From the NCBI RefSeq assembly GCF_916619195.1, contig NZ_CAKAKL010000009.1, positions 124,001 through 188,000 of the forward strand: a stretch of DNA of 64,000 nt, given 5' to 3'. Shown here piece after piece: positions 9,365 to 17,780 of the stretch. The stretch comes from Inquilinus sp. Marseille-Q2685. Lineage in GTDB: Bacteria; Pseudomonadota; Alphaproteobacteria; DSM-16000; Inquilinaceae. How positions within the stretch are numbered: position 1 is the first letter of the stretch; every line of letters begins with the position of its first letter. The translations under genes and the position numbers were made by a program. Below the pieces are notes generated by a model. That model was not told the origin of the DNA. It saw only the letters and a list, made by a program, of their open reading frames with translations, and made no database searches.

Positions 9365-10624
9365 ATGAACAGGATCCTGTCGGGCCTCGCGGCCCTCGCC
9401 ACCGCCGGCCTTCTGTCCGGCGCCGCCATGGCCGACGTCACGGTCAAATGGTTGCACATCGAGAACACGCCGGACACGGTGGCCTGGATGGAGAGCGTCG
9501 CCCGCGCCTATGAGGCGGCGCATCCCGGCGTCACCATCCAGATGCAGTATCTGGAGAACGAGGCCTACAAGGCCAAGCTGCCGACCACGCTGCAATCATC
9601 CGACCGCCCCCACATCATCTACAGCTGGGGCGGCGGCGTGCTGCGCGATCAGATCAAGGCCGGGGTGATCGAGGACCTGACCGATGCGGTGAAGGGCGAA
9701 TGGGCCGACCGGATCAGCCCGGCCGCGCTCGAGGCCTTCACCGTCGACGGTCATGTCTGGGGCGTGCCGGTGCTGGCCTCGCAGGTCGGCTTCTGGTTCA
9801 ACAAGCCGCTCCTGGCCAAGGCCGTGGTCAAGGCCGAGGACATCAAGAGCTGGGACGACCTGCTCGCGGCGGTGAAGACGATCAAGGCCGCCGGCATCGT
9901 GCCGCTGGCGACCGGCGGCGCCGACAAATGGCCGATCCATTTCTACTGGACGCTGCTGGCCATGCGGATCGGCGGCAAGGACGCGTTCCAGGCCGCCTAC
10001 AACCAGTCCGGCGACGGCTTCGACGGTCCGGTCTTCGTCAAGGCCGGCGAGCATCTGAAGGAGCTGGCGGCGCTGGACCCGTTCGAGCCCGGCTATCTCG
10101 GCCTGACCAACCCGCAGGCCGCGGGATATTTCGGCGACGGCAAGGCCGCGATGCACCTGATGGGCAACTGGGACTACCTGAACGCCAAGAAGAACAGCGC
10201 CTCCGGCAAGGGTATTCCGGATTCGGATCTCGGCTGGTTCCCGTTCCCGACCGTGGCGGGCGGCGCCGGCGCGCCGACCGACGTGCTGGGCGGCGTCAAC
10301 GGCTGGCTGGTGACCAAGGGGTCGCCGCCGGAGGCGATCGACTTCCTGAAGTTCCTGACCAACAAGGAGAACCAGGAGAAGGCGGCGGAGCTCGGCGTCT
10401 ACATCCCGGTGAACAAGGGCACGGCCGAGAAGCTGAAGAACCCGTATTTCCGGCAGATGGCGGAGAACATCGCCAAGGCCGGCTACTTCCAGGTGTTCTA
10501 CGACCAGATGCTGGGCGCCAATGTCGGCCGGGTGGTGAACGACGTCACCACCGACATCGCCTCCGGCGCGACCGATCCGGAAGATGCGGCCGCCCAGGTC
10601 CAGGAAGCCTGGGAGATGCGGTGA
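9365..10624 (+). CDS. Carbohydrate ABC transporter substrate-binding protein
   Basis: The 419-residue product is a periplasmic sugar-binding protein with a Sec-type signal peptide (MNRILSGLAALATAGLLSG, cleavage probably after AAMA). Typical family segments include VTVKWLHIENTPDTVAWMES and KAAMHLMGNWDYLNAKK. A strong GGGGAGGAG ribosome binding site precedes the ATG. It belongs to the second importer of the operon and is followed by two permeases. A separate binding protein and permease pair in the same transcript suggests that two related sugars are handled by the enzymes encoded here. Confidence 0.9.
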   Translation: MNRILSGLAALATAGLLSGAAMADVTVKWLHIENTPDTVAWMESVARAYEAAHPGVTIQMQYLENEAYKAKLPTTLQSSDRPHIIYSWGGGVLRDQIKAGVIEDLTDAVKGEWADRISPAALEAFTVDGHVWGVPVLASQVGFWFNKPLLAKAVVKAEDIKSWDDLLAAVKTIKAAGIVPLATGGADKWPIHFYWTLLAMRIGGKDAFQAAYNQSGDGFDGPVFVKAGEHLKELAALDPFEPGYLGLTNPQAAGYFGDGKAAMHLMGNWDYLNAKKNSASGKGIPDSDLGWFPFPTVAGGAGAPTDVLGGVNGWLVTKGSPPEAIDFLKFLTNKENQEKAAELGVYIPVNKGTAEKLKNPYFRQMAENIAKAGYFQVFYDQMLGANVGRVVNDVTTDIASGATDPEDAAAQVQEAWEMR

Positions 10625-10664
10625 GCGAGGAGGGGCCGGTGCAGCTTCGCAGGAATCCGTCGCC

Positions 10665-11597
10665 ATGACCGTCGCCGCGACCGCCGCGGATCTCGATCGC
10701 GTCGCCGCCCGGCGGCGGCGCGACACGGCGCTGCGCACGCGGGTGGCGCCGGTGGTGCTGATGCTGGTGCCGGCCGTCGCCCTGTTCACGATCTTCGTGA
10801 TCCTGCCGATGGGCGAGGCCGGATTCTACAGCCTGTTCAAATGGAACGGCTACGGCAGCCCGGAGGATTTCGTCGGGCTCCGGAACTTCGAGCTGCTGCT
10901 GCGCAACCGCACCTTCTGGTCGGCGCTGACCAACACCGGGCTGATCATCGCCGTGTCGGTGGCGATCCAACTGCCGCTGGCCCTGGCCATGGCGCTGCTG
11001 CTGGCCGAGAAGCTGCGCGGCCGGGTGGCGTTCCGCATGGTGTTCTTCCTGCCCTACATCCTGGCCGAGGTCGCGACCGGGCTGATCTGGCAGTTCCTCT
11101 ACGATGGCCGCTACGGCGCCGTGGCGCTGATCTGGGGCTGGTTCGGGGCCGGCAGCGAGGCGCCTTTCATCCTGGCCGACCGCACCTTGGCGATGGCGGC
11201 GGTGCTGGTGCTGGTGGTGTGGAAGTATTTCGGCTTCCACATGATGATCTACATCGCCGGGCTGCAGAGCATCCCGTCCGAGATCATCGACGCGGCCCGG
11301 ATCGACGGCGCCACGCCCTGGCAGATCGCGCGCCGGATCAAGATCCCGATGCTGTTCCCGACCATCCGCCTGTCGGTGTTCTTCTCAGTGGTGGGGGCGC
11401 TGCAGCTGTTCGACATGGTGATGGCGCTGACCCGCGGCGGCCCGTCCAACGCCACCCACTCGCTGGTCACCTATCTCTACACCTTCGGGCAGATGCGGAT
11501 GGAGATCGGCTTCGGCAGCGCCGTCGGCGTGGTGCTGTTCCTGATCTGCGTCACCTTCTCGATCGTCTATCGCCGCACCCTAATGCGCGGGGACTAG
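10665..11597 (+). CDS. Sugar ABC transporter permease (MalF/UgpA type)
   Basis: The 310-residue product is an inner-membrane permease with about six membrane segments, the first at PVVLMLVPAVALFTIFVILP. The EAA loop reads IPSEIIDAARIDGATPWQI. The start chosen is the ATG at 10665, 40 bases after the binding-protein stop. A longer frame would overlap that gene and has no supporting features. It is the first membrane subunit of the second importer. Confidence 0.88.
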   Translation: MTVAATAADLDRVAARRRRDTALRTRVAPVVLMLVPAVALFTIFVILPMGEAGFYSLFKWNGYGSPEDFVGLRNFELLLRNRTFWSALTNTGLIIAVSVAIQLPLALAMALLLAEKLRGRVAFRMVFFLPYILAEVATGLIWQFLYDGRYGAVALIWGWFGAGSEAPFILADRTLAMAAVLVLVVWKYFGFHMMIYIAGLQSIPSEIIDAARIDGATPWQIARRIKIPMLFPTIRLSVFFSVVGALQLFDMVMALTRGGPSNATHSLVTYLYTFGQMRMEIGFGSAVGVVLFLICVTFSIVYRRTLMRGD

Positions 11598-11605
11598 GAA
11601 GACCC

Positions 11606-12439
11606 ATGGCTGCGCCCACGCTCCGCCCCTCCCTGCTGCCGCAATACCTGGTCCTGCTCGCCGTCGCCGGCATCGTGCTGGTGCCGCTGGTCGCGGCGGC
11701 GCTGGGCGGCTTCAAGTCGCTGGGCGAGCTGCGGGTCAACCCGCTCGGCCTGCCGGACAGCTGGGCCGGCCCGGTCTATTGGGAGATCCTGGGCTCGGCC
11801 CGGCTGTGGCGGATGCTGTTCAACTCCGCCGTCATCGCCGGCCTCACCGTCGGCCTCGTGCTGATCGTCGGGTCGATGGCGGCCTTCGTCTTCGCCCATG
11901 TCGTGTTCTTCGGCAGCCGCATGCTGCTGAACTACATGCTGCTGGGGCTGATGTTCCCGGCGGCGACGGCGATGCTGCCGCTGTTCATCCGGGTCCGCGA
12001 CCTCGGCCTGCTCGACACCTATTGGGGCGTGGTGCTGCCGCAGGTCGCCTTCGGCCTGGGCATGGCGATCCTGATGCTGCGCGGCTTCTTCCGCCAGCTG
12101 CCGCACGAGCTGTGGGAGGCGGCGCGGGTCGACGGCTGCGGCTATTTCCAGTTCTACCTGCGGATCACCCTGCCGCTGTCGCGCCCGATCCTGGCGACCG
12201 TGGCGGTCTTCTCCCTGGTCGCCAGCTGGAACAGCTACCTGCTGCCGCTGATCATGTTCAACACGCCGGAGATGTATCCCTGGCCGCTCGGGATCATGAA
12301 CTACCAGGGCGAGTATTCCACCGAGTGGAACAAGATCCTGGCCTTCGTCACGCTGACCCTGGCGCCGGCGATCGTGTTCTTCCTCCTGGCCCAGCGCCAC
12401 ATCGTCGCCGGCCTGGCCAAGGGCGCGGTCAAGGGATAG
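11606..12439 (+). CDS. Sugar ABC transporter permease (MalG/UgpE type)
   Basis: The 277-residue product is the second membrane subunit of the second importer. The EAA loop reads LPHELWEAARVDGCGYFQF and the C-terminus is the usual HIVAGLAKGAVKG. The ATG lies 8 bases after the previous stop, preceded by a GGAAG motif. It is the last recognisable gene of the operon; no ATP-binding subunit follows. Confidence 0.88.
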   Translation: MAAPTLRPSLLPQYLVLLAVAGIVLVPLVAAALGGFKSLGELRVNPLGLPDSWAGPVYWEILGSARLWRMLFNSAVIAGLTVGLVLIVGSMAAFVFAHVVFFGSRMLLNYMLLGLMFPAATAMLPLFIRVRDLGLLDTYWGVVLPQVAFGLGMAILMLRGFFRQLPHELWEAARVDGCGYFQFYLRITLPLSRPILATVAVFSLVASWNSYLLPLIMFNTPEMYPWPLGIMNYQGEYSTEWNKILAFVTLTLAPAIVFFLLAQRHIVAGLAKGAVKG

Positions 12440-12463
12440 GGCGCGACCGCGCCGCCGCTCCTC

Positions 12464-12988
12464 CTATCGGCCGCTGCTTTCGACGTAAAAGGGCGTGACG
12501 GACCGGCAATACTGTTCGATCGCCGCCAGCGGCGCCTTCAGGATCCGCCTCGTTTCATCGCTCTCGTCCTTCCAGTCGTCTCCCCAGCTTCCGGTATAGT
12601 CCTCGAGGCTCTGCACATAGAATTCGGCCATCTTCCGCATCCGCTCGCGGTTCTCGTTTTCGTTTCTCTTTCCTTTCCCGAGCTTCGATAGCCCGCCCGA
12701 GAGATTGTGCCTAAAATAGGTGCCGAACAAAGTTTCGATCTTGGATTTGAGGGCCAAGCCCTTTTGCGGGTCGTGCCACTGAAGCTCCTCGGCGTAATGG
12801 AGGATGTCCTTCTTGGCTGCCCGCCAATTCTCGACCAGATCCTTCGGCGTGGCCGGCCGGGCCGACTCTCTCGCCGACGCGGCCAGCCTTTCATCGCTGA
12901 TCCGTCCCGGCGGCATGCGGGTGAGCGCTTCGACCCAGGCATCCGTGCGCGGCTCCGGTAGATCCTGCTCAGGCCGATCCGTAGGCAT
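12464..12988 (-). CDS. Hypothetical protein, lower-GC orphan
   Basis: I do not recognise this 174-residue protein. It is charged and soluble-looking, with no signal peptide or membrane segment, and probably helical (WRAAKKDILHYAEELQ, RERMRKMAEFYVQSLEDY). A Gly/Lys/Asn-rich stretch (GKGKRNENENRERM) lies near residues 105-118. Base composition is visibly less GC-rich than in the neighbours and the codon choice is more relaxed, which suggests recent acquisition. It converges with the sugar operon. An overlapping 187-codon frame on the same strand has less natural composition. Confidence 0.55.
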   Translation of the reverse strand: MPTDRPEQDLPEPRTDAWVEALTRMPPGRISDERLAASARESARPATPKDLVENWRAAKKDILHYAEELQWHDPQKGLALKSKIETLFGTYFRHNLSGGLSKLGKGKRNENENRERMRKMAEFYVQSLEDYTGSWGDDWKDESDETRRILKAPLAAIEQYCRSVTPFYVESSGR

Positions 12989-13122
12989 CCATTGCTCCTG
13001 CCAGACTGTTCAGCCGTCCGACCGTCCGGACAGGCCGTTGTCTTCAGGGCATTTAGGACGAACGCCATCGATCTCGAAATGCAGCCGCGGCATGCCGCCA
13101 TGCCGCGGCGGAGCGACGCCGG

Positions 13123-13971
13123 TCACACCGGCCGGTCGCCCAGGATGGTGGCCCGGTGCATCACCCGCCGGTTCGGCAGGTAGTCGGCCAGGGCGTAATG
13201 CTGGGTGCAGCGGTTGTCCCAGAAGGCGACGTCGCCCGCCTTCCAGCGCCAGCGCACGGTGAACTCCGGCTTGGCCACGTGCTCGAACAGGAAGCGCAGC
13301 ACCGCGTCGCTCTCCTTGGCCGAGAAGCCGGTGATCCGGGTGGTGAAGCCCTCGTTGACGAACAGGCCCTTGCGGCCGGTCACCGGATGGGTGCGCACCA
13401 CCGGGTGGATCACCGGCGGGTTCTTGTCGCGCGCGATCTGCCAGCGCTCGCGCTCCTCCGGCGCGGTGAAGCGCTCCGGCGGGAAGGATTTGGCGAAGTC
13501 GTGCAGCGCGGTCAGGCCGGTGAGGAAGGCCTGCCAGGGCGGCGACAGCGCCTCGAAGGCGGCGATGCTGCTGGACCAGCTGGTGTCGCCGCCGAAGGGC
13601 GGCAGCTGCTTCGCCGCCAGCACCGCGCCGAGCGGCGGCGTCTCGATGAAGGTGACGTCGGTGTGCCAGTTGTCGTTGTCCGGCTGGTTGTCCGGATGGG
13701 TGTCAAGGATGATGATCTCCGGCACCTCCGCCACATGCGGGTAGACCGGGTGGACGTGCAGCGCGCCGAAGCGGGCGGCGAAGTCGCGCTGGGCTGCCGG
13801 GTTCAGCTCCTGGTCCTCGAAGAACAGGACATGGTGCTGCAGCAGGGCGCGGTTGATCGCGGCGATGGTGGCGTCGCCCAGCGGCTGCGCCAGGTCGACG
13901 CCGCGCACCACCGCGCCGATGGCGGGATTCAGGGGCTGGACGGAGAGGAGGGTCGACAGGCTGTCGGGCAT
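13123..13971 (-). CDS. tauD: Taurine dioxygenase (TauD/TfdA family)
   Basis: The 282-residue product is an Fe(II)/2-oxoglutarate-dependent dioxygenase expected to release sulfite from taurine. The iron-binding HxD is in [10 protein letters not shown] near residue 100, and the distal His is in [14 protein letters not shown]. The 2-oxoglutarate-binding Arg is expected in [10 protein letters not shown] at the C-terminus. [13 protein letters not shown] is a TauD-like substrate loop. It is the last gene of the tauABCD operon, 43 bases after tauC, with GAGAGG before the ATG. Related TfdA-family enzymes take other sulfonates or sulfate esters, so specificity rests on context. Confidence 0.88.
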   Translation of the reverse strand: MPDSLSTLLSVQPLNPAIGAVVRGVDLAQPLGDATIAAINRALLQHHVLFFEDQELNPAAQRDFAARFGALHVHPVYPHVAEVPEIIILDTHPDNQPDNDNWHTDVTFIETPPLGAVLAAKQLPPFGGDTSWSSSIAAFEALSPPWQAFLTGLTALHDFAKSFPPERFTAPEERERWQIARDKNPPVIHPVVRTHPVTGRKGLFVNEGFTTRITGFSAKESDAVLRFLFEHVAKPEFTVRWRWKAGDVAFWDNRCTQHYALADYLPNRRVMHRATILGDRPV

Positions 13972-14014
13972 GGCGGGACCTCTCTGTTTTCGGTTGTTTC
14001 GGTCGGAACGGGTG

Positions 14015-14872
14015 TCAGCCGCGCCCGTGCCAGGGCGTCAGCCGGCGCTGCAGCAGGCGCAGCAGGACTTCCAGCAGGAAGGCGACGGCGGCGATCACCA
14101 GGATGCCCAGCACCACCACGTCGGTGACCAGGAACTGCGCCGCGCTCTGGATCATGAAGCCGAGGCCGCTGGTGGCGGCGACCAGCTCGGCCGCGACCAG
14201 GGTCGACCAGCCGACGCCGAGGCCGATGCGCACCCCGGTCAGGATCTCCGGCAGCGCGTTCGGCAGGATGACGTGGCGCAGCAGCTGCGCCCGCGTGGCG
14301 CCCAGCGAGCGGGCGGCGCGCAGCCGGTCCGGCGGCACGGCGCGCACCCCGGAAGCGGTCGCGATCGCGATCGGTGCGAAGATGGCCAGGAAGATCACCA
14401 GGACCTTCGAGGTCTCGCCGATGCCGAACCAGATCACGATCAGCGGCAGATAGGCCAGGGGCGGGATCGGCCGGTAGAACTCGATCAGCGGGTCGAGGAC
14501 GCCCTGCGCCAACCGGCTGGTGCCGATGGCGATGCCGACCGGGATCGCGACCACCAGCGCCAGCGCCACTGCCGCGAAGACACGGCCCAGGCTGGCGGCC
14601 AAGTGCTGCAGCAGCGTCGCGTCGGCGAAGCCGGTGGAGATGGTGGTGACGAGCTTGCCGAGCACCGCCTGCGGCGTCGGCAGGAACAGGGGCGGGACGA
14701 GGCCGAGATTGGAGACGAGCCCCCATATGAGGAGGAGGACCGCCACCGTGGCGAGGCTGATCAACCTCGTCCCGCGCCGGCGCCGCCGCCGCGGGATCGG
14801 CCCCCTGCGAACAGGGGAAGGCGCCGGTTTCTGGAGCGCGACATCCGCCACGTCAGGCCGCCTCGCGCTCAA
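14015..14872 (-). CDS. tauC: Taurine ABC transporter permease
   Basis: The 285-residue product is the inner-membrane subunit of an aliphatic-sulfonate importer (SsuC/TauC type). After an arginine-rich N-terminus ([15 protein letters not shown]) come about six membrane segments. The EAA-type loop is [18 protein letters not shown], followed by [12 protein letters not shown]. The frame begins at TTG inside the end of tauB, and a GTG seven codons later overlaps the tauB stop region; neither has a clear ribosome binding site, so the start is uncertain. It lies between tauB and tauD. Confidence 0.88.
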   Translation of the reverse strand: MSARRPDVADVALQKPAPSPVRRGPIPRRRRRRGTRLISLATVAVLLLIWGLVSNLGLVPPLFLPTPQAVLGKLVTTISTGFADATLLQHLAASLGRVFAAVALALVVAIPVGIAIGTSRLAQGVLDPLIEFYRPIPPLAYLPLIVIWFGIGETSKVLVIFLAIFAPIAIATASGVRAVPPDRLRAARSLGATRAQLLRHVILPNALPEILTGVRIGLGVGWSTLVAAELVAATSGLGFMIQSAAQFLVTDVVVLGILVIAAVAFLLEVLLRLLQRRLTPWHGRG

Positions 14873-15632
14873 AGATCAGATCCATCACCTGCTCGCGCAG
14901 GGCGATGAAGCCGGGGTCGGACTTTATCCGGCGCGCCGGCTCGCCGGTACAGTATCGGCGGCCGAAATCCAGCCGCAGCTCCTCCACGATGCGGCCGGGC
15001 CGCGGTGACATCACGATCAGCCGGGTCGCCAGAAACAGGGCTTCCTCGATACTGTGGGTGATCAGGAACAGGCTCTTGCCGGTCCGGTGCCACAGGTCCA
15101 GCAGCAGCTCCTGCATCCGTTCCCGCGTCAGCGCGTCGAGCGCGCCCAGCGGCTCGTCCAGCAGCAGCACCTCGGGGTCGGCGGCCAGCGCGCGGGCCAG
15201 GCCGACCCGCTGCCTCATGCCGCCCGACAGCTCCCACAGCTTCTGCCGCTCGAAGCCCTCCAGCCCGACCAGCCGCAGGATGCGCCGGGCCCGGTCGTCG
15301 CGCTCGGCCGGCGGAGTGCCGCGCAGCCGCAGCGCAAAGCCGACATTGCCCAGCACGTCAAGCCAGGGGAACAGGGCGTCGTCCTGGAAGACGACGCCCC
15401 GCTCCACCCCAGGTCCGGTCACACGAACGCCGCCGAGTGTGACCGTCCCTGCCTCCGGCGCCAGGAAGCCCGCCATGAGGTTCAACAGCGTGGTCTTGCC
15501 GCATCCCGACCGGCCGAGGGCGACGACGAACTCGCCCGGCTCGATCGCGAGGGTGAGCCGATCCAGCGCGCGGATATCGCCTTCCGCCGAAGGATAGGTC
15601 ACCGAGACGGCATTCACCGCCAGAACCGACAT
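14853..15632 (-). CDS. tauB: Taurine ABC transporter ATP-binding protein
   Basis: The 259-residue product is the ATPase of the sulfonate importer. Walker A is GRSGCGKTT, the signature motif [15 protein letters not shown], Walker [13 protein letters not shown] and the switch His is in [10 protein letters not shown]. The ATG is 20 bases after the tauA stop and follows GGAGAGG. This system carries its own ATPase, unlike the sugar importers in the window. Confidence 0.92.
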   Translation of the reverse strand: MSVLAVNAVSVTYPSAEGDIRALDRLTLAIEPGEFVVALGRSGCGKTTLLNLMAGFLAPEAGTVTLGGVRVTGPGVERGVVFQDDALFPWLDVLGNVGFALRLRGTPPAERDDRARRILRLVGLEGFERQKLWELSGGMRQRVGLARALAADPEVLLLDEPLGALDALTRERMQELLLDLWHRTGKSLFLITHSIEEALFLATRLIVMSPRPGRIVEELRLDFGRRYCTGEPARRIKSDPGFIALREQVMDLIFEREAA

Positions 15633-15652
15633 GGGCCTCTCCTGCGCCCGGT

Positions 15653-16657
15653 TCAGTTCGTCGCCGTGGTGGTGGCGACGAAGCGGGCGTCGACATAGGG
15701 CGCGTAATCCTCCAGCGCCTGGTCGATCTTGCCCTGCTCCTTCAGAAAAGTCGCGGTGTCCGCGATCGCCTTGGCCGTACCGCCGCCCAGCAGCGCGGGG
15801 CCGGCCTGCTCCGCCTTCACCGGGAAGACGCTGCCTTGCAGCAGGGCCGGGATCTCCTCCGGCTTCGCCCCGGTCAGCCTGGCAATCTTGGCGACCTCCG
15901 CCGACTCCGCGCTCCACGCCTTCGGGTCGGCGCGATAGGCCGCGTATTCCTTCAAGGTCACGTCGGCGAAGGCCTGCACCGCCTTGGGGTCCGCCGCGAT
16001 CAGGTCGGCGCGGGCGATCCAGGCGTCGAAGGTCGGCGCGCCCCAGCTGGCGACCTCGGTCGAGGTGACCAGGACCTTGCCGCTCTCCTTGATCTTGCCC
16101 AGCGCCGGGTCCCAGACATAGGCGGCATCGATGTCGCCGCGCTGCCAGGCGGCCGCGATCTCCGGCGGCCGCAGGTTCAGGATCCGGACCGAGGCGGGAT
16201 CGATGCCCCAGTGCTTCAGCGCCGCCAGCAGGCTGTAATGGGTGGTCGAGACGAAGGGCACGGCCACGGTCTTGCCGGCCAGGTCGGCCGGCGTGTCGAT
16301 GCCGGCGCCGTTGCGCACCACCAGCGCCTCGGCGTCGCCGATCCCGATCGCGACCAGGATGGTGCGGATCGGCAGCTCGCGGCTGGCCGCGGCGGCCAGC
16401 GGGCTGGACCCGACATAGCCGATCTGGACCCCGCCGGAGGCGATGGCGGCGATGACCTCGGCGCCGCTGTCGAACTTGCGCCATTCGAGCGGACGGCCGA
16501 TCGCCTTCTCGTACAGGCCGTCGGCCTGCGCCACCTTCGCCGGCTCGACCGTGCTCTGGTAGCCGATGGTCAGCGGCTCTTCGGCCCGGGCGTAGTTGCC
16601 GATGACGATGGCGGCCGCACCGGCCAACAGGGACCATCGCAGGATCTGGACGAACAT
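15653..16657 (-). CDS. tauA: Taurine-binding periplasmic protein
   Basis: The 334-residue product is the substrate-binding subunit. A signal peptide (residues 1-27, hydrophobic core [11 protein letters not shown]) ends at NYARAEE. The mature part starts [20 protein letters not shown], typical of TauA, and continues with [20 protein letters not shown] and [19 protein letters not shown]. The ATG is preceded by GAGGA; the open frame extends far upstream without coding character. It is the first full gene of tauABCD, 118 bases downstream of a Cys-containing mini-ORF. Confidence 0.9.
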   Translation of the reverse strand: MFVQILRWSLLAGAAAIVIGNYARAEEPLTIGYQSTVEPAKVAQADGLYEKAIGRPLEWRKFDSGAEVIAAIASGGVQIGYVGSSPLAAAASRELPIRTILVAIGIGDAEALVVRNGAGIDTPADLAGKTVAVPFVSTTHYSLLAALKHWGIDPASVRILNLRPPEIAAAWQRGDIDAAYVWDPALGKIKESGKVLVTSTEVASWGAPTFDAWIARADLIAADPKAVQAFADVTLKEYAAYRADPKAWSAESAEVAKIARLTGAKPEEIPALLQGSVFPVKAEQAGPALLGGGTAKAIADTATFLKEQGKIDQALEDYAPYVDARFVATTTATN

Positions 16658-16775
16658 TCGGGGTAGTCCTCGAACGGGCAGACGCACACGCGGGGCCGGT
16701 CGCGCATCGATACCGATGGGGGAGCGCGGATCAGTCGGCCGGGGCGCCGTTATGGAATGGGGGAACGGGCGGGGC

Positions 16776-16817
16776 TCAGGCTTGGCCGCGACAGCCGGGA
16801 TCGCAGAAGAGAGACAT
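16776..16817 (-). CDS. Candidate 13-residue two-cysteine leader peptide of the tau operon
   Basis: A short frame MSLFCDPGCRGQA lies in the tauA leader on the same strand. Its ATG is preceded by GAGGAG with a 9-base spacer, a better translation signal than several real genes here have. Two cysteines in 13 codons upstream of a sulfur-scavenging operon suggest a cysteine-sensing leader (attenuation or translational coupling). Cysteine-rich leader ORFs controlling sulfur genes are known in mycobacteria; I cannot confirm a described homologue of this one. Translation is inferred, not shown. Confidence 0.5.
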   Translation of the reverse strand: MSLFCDPGCRGQA

Positions 16818-16836
16818 GGACTTCGACTCCTCGAGA

Positions 16837-16854
16837 CCACGAACCCGGTCGTGG
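16837..16854 (-). other. Hairpin directly upstream of the tau leader ribosome binding site
   Basis: Perfect 6-base arms CCACGA and TCGTGG with a 6-base loop end 4 bases before the GAGGAG of the mini-ORF. It may be an RNA stem that affects access to the ribosome binding site, or an operator. The remaining leader between the mini-ORF and tauA shows only a weak CATCG-GTAT-CGATG stem and no T-run terminator. Confidence 0.4.
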
Positions 16855-16984
16855 CGCTTAGCGTTTGGTGACGCGGCGCAAGCTTCACCGAAAATTGCCG
16901 CGGCGCGATCCACGACAGGACCGACGAGAGTGAGGTTTTCACAGCTCGTGGAGCGAAGTCAACACAATTAACTATCAACAGAGG

Positions 16985-17003
16985 TTGTTAGTTGAATAAA
17001 CAA
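16985..17003. promoter_or_regulatory. AT-rich element between tau operon and the M48-like gene
   Basis: The segment TTGTTAGTTGAATAAACAA has TTGTT and AACAA as inverted ends and sits in an unusually AT-rich patch (about 16960-17030) of the 412-bp intergenic region. It is a plausible site for a LysR-type sulfur regulator (CysB/Cbl kind) acting on tau. The 10-mer GAATAAACAA occurs again upstream of the oxygenase gene at 24089. The rest of 16658-17069 holds only the mini-ORF, its hairpin and no other recognisable feature. Confidence 0.35.
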
Positions 17004-17069
17004 CACAATATCATTGCATTTATCGCAAGCGCGATTCCCCTGCGGCTCTGGCCCGTCTATGGTCCGGCC

Positions 17070-17780
17070 ATGCCCAGCCGGACCGAAGCTCCTCCCGCCC
17101 TTCTCGCCGTGACCGGGCTCGACCGGCCGGTGGCGCTGCGCCGCAATGCCCGGGCGCGGCGCCTGTCGCTGCGGCTCGACCCCGCGCTGGGCGAGGTGAT
17201 CGTGGTGGCGCCGCCCCGGGTGCCGGCGCAGGTGATCGCGGATTTCGTCAACCGCCACGCCGACTGGGTGCGCCGCCGCCGGGCCGCCATGCCCGGCCGA
17301 ACCCCGTTCCTGCCGGGCGCCGAGGTCCCGATCCTCGGCGCCCTGCATAAAATCATACACGACCCCGCCGCTGGCCGCACGGTGCGACTCGGGGCCGGCG
17401 AGATTCGCATCGGCGGCCCGGCCGAGCATGTCGGCGCCCGCCTGGCCGCCTGGCTGCGGGCGGAAGCGCGACGGCAGTTGCTGGTCCGCAGCCGCGCGGC
17501 GGCGCTGAAGCTGGGCGTCACCGTCGCCGCGGTGACGGTGCGCGACACCCGCAGCCGCTGGGGCAGCTGCGCCTCCAGCGGGCGGCTCAGCTATTCCTGG
17601 CGGCTGCTTCTGGCGCCCGAGGCAGTGCTCGACTACGTGGTGGCGCATGAGGTCGCGCATCTGGTCGAGATGAACCATTCCGCGCGCTTCTGGGCCGTGG
17701 TCGACCGGCTGCACCCGGACGCCGACCGCTGCCGCGCCTGGCTGAAGGCCAAGGGACAGGACCTGCATCTCTATGGCTGA
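17070..17780 (+). CDS. YgjP/DUF45-type zinc metallopeptidase-like protein
   Basis: The 236-residue product is a SprT/YgjP-like (DUF45) putative metalloprotein. The zinc-binding HExxH is in VVAHEVAHLVEMNHSARFW near residue 195; the following His of NHS is the likely third ligand. VRDTRSRWGSCASSGRLSYS is the characteristic family segment. The ATG at 17070 begins where homology begins; an upstream ATG at 16992 would add 26 residues translated from AT-rich intergenic DNA. The 3' end overlaps the next gene by 8 bases. Confidence 0.85.
   Translation: MPSRTEAPPALLAVTGLDRPVALRRNARARRLSLRLDPALGEVIVVAPPRVPAQVIADFVNRHADWVRRRRAAMPGRTPFLPGAEVPILGALHKIIHDPAAGRTVRLGAGEIRIGGPAEHVGARLAAWLRAEARRQLLVRSRAAALKLGVTVAAVTVRDTRSRWGSCASSGRLSYSWRLLLAPEAVLDYVVAHEVAHLVEMNHSARFWAVVDRLHPDADRCRAWLKAKGQDLHLYG

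Noticed and set aside
7084-9477. A 797-codon open frame antisense to the fused oxidoreductase
   Set aside because: The opposite strand encodes clear Gfo/Idh/MocA and AKR motifs; this frame has no recognisable motif or start signal.
12538-13101. A 187-codon frame overlapping the orphan gene at 12464-12988
   Set aside because: Less natural amino-acid composition and no good ribosome binding site; the 174-aa frame is the better candidate, though neither has a known family.
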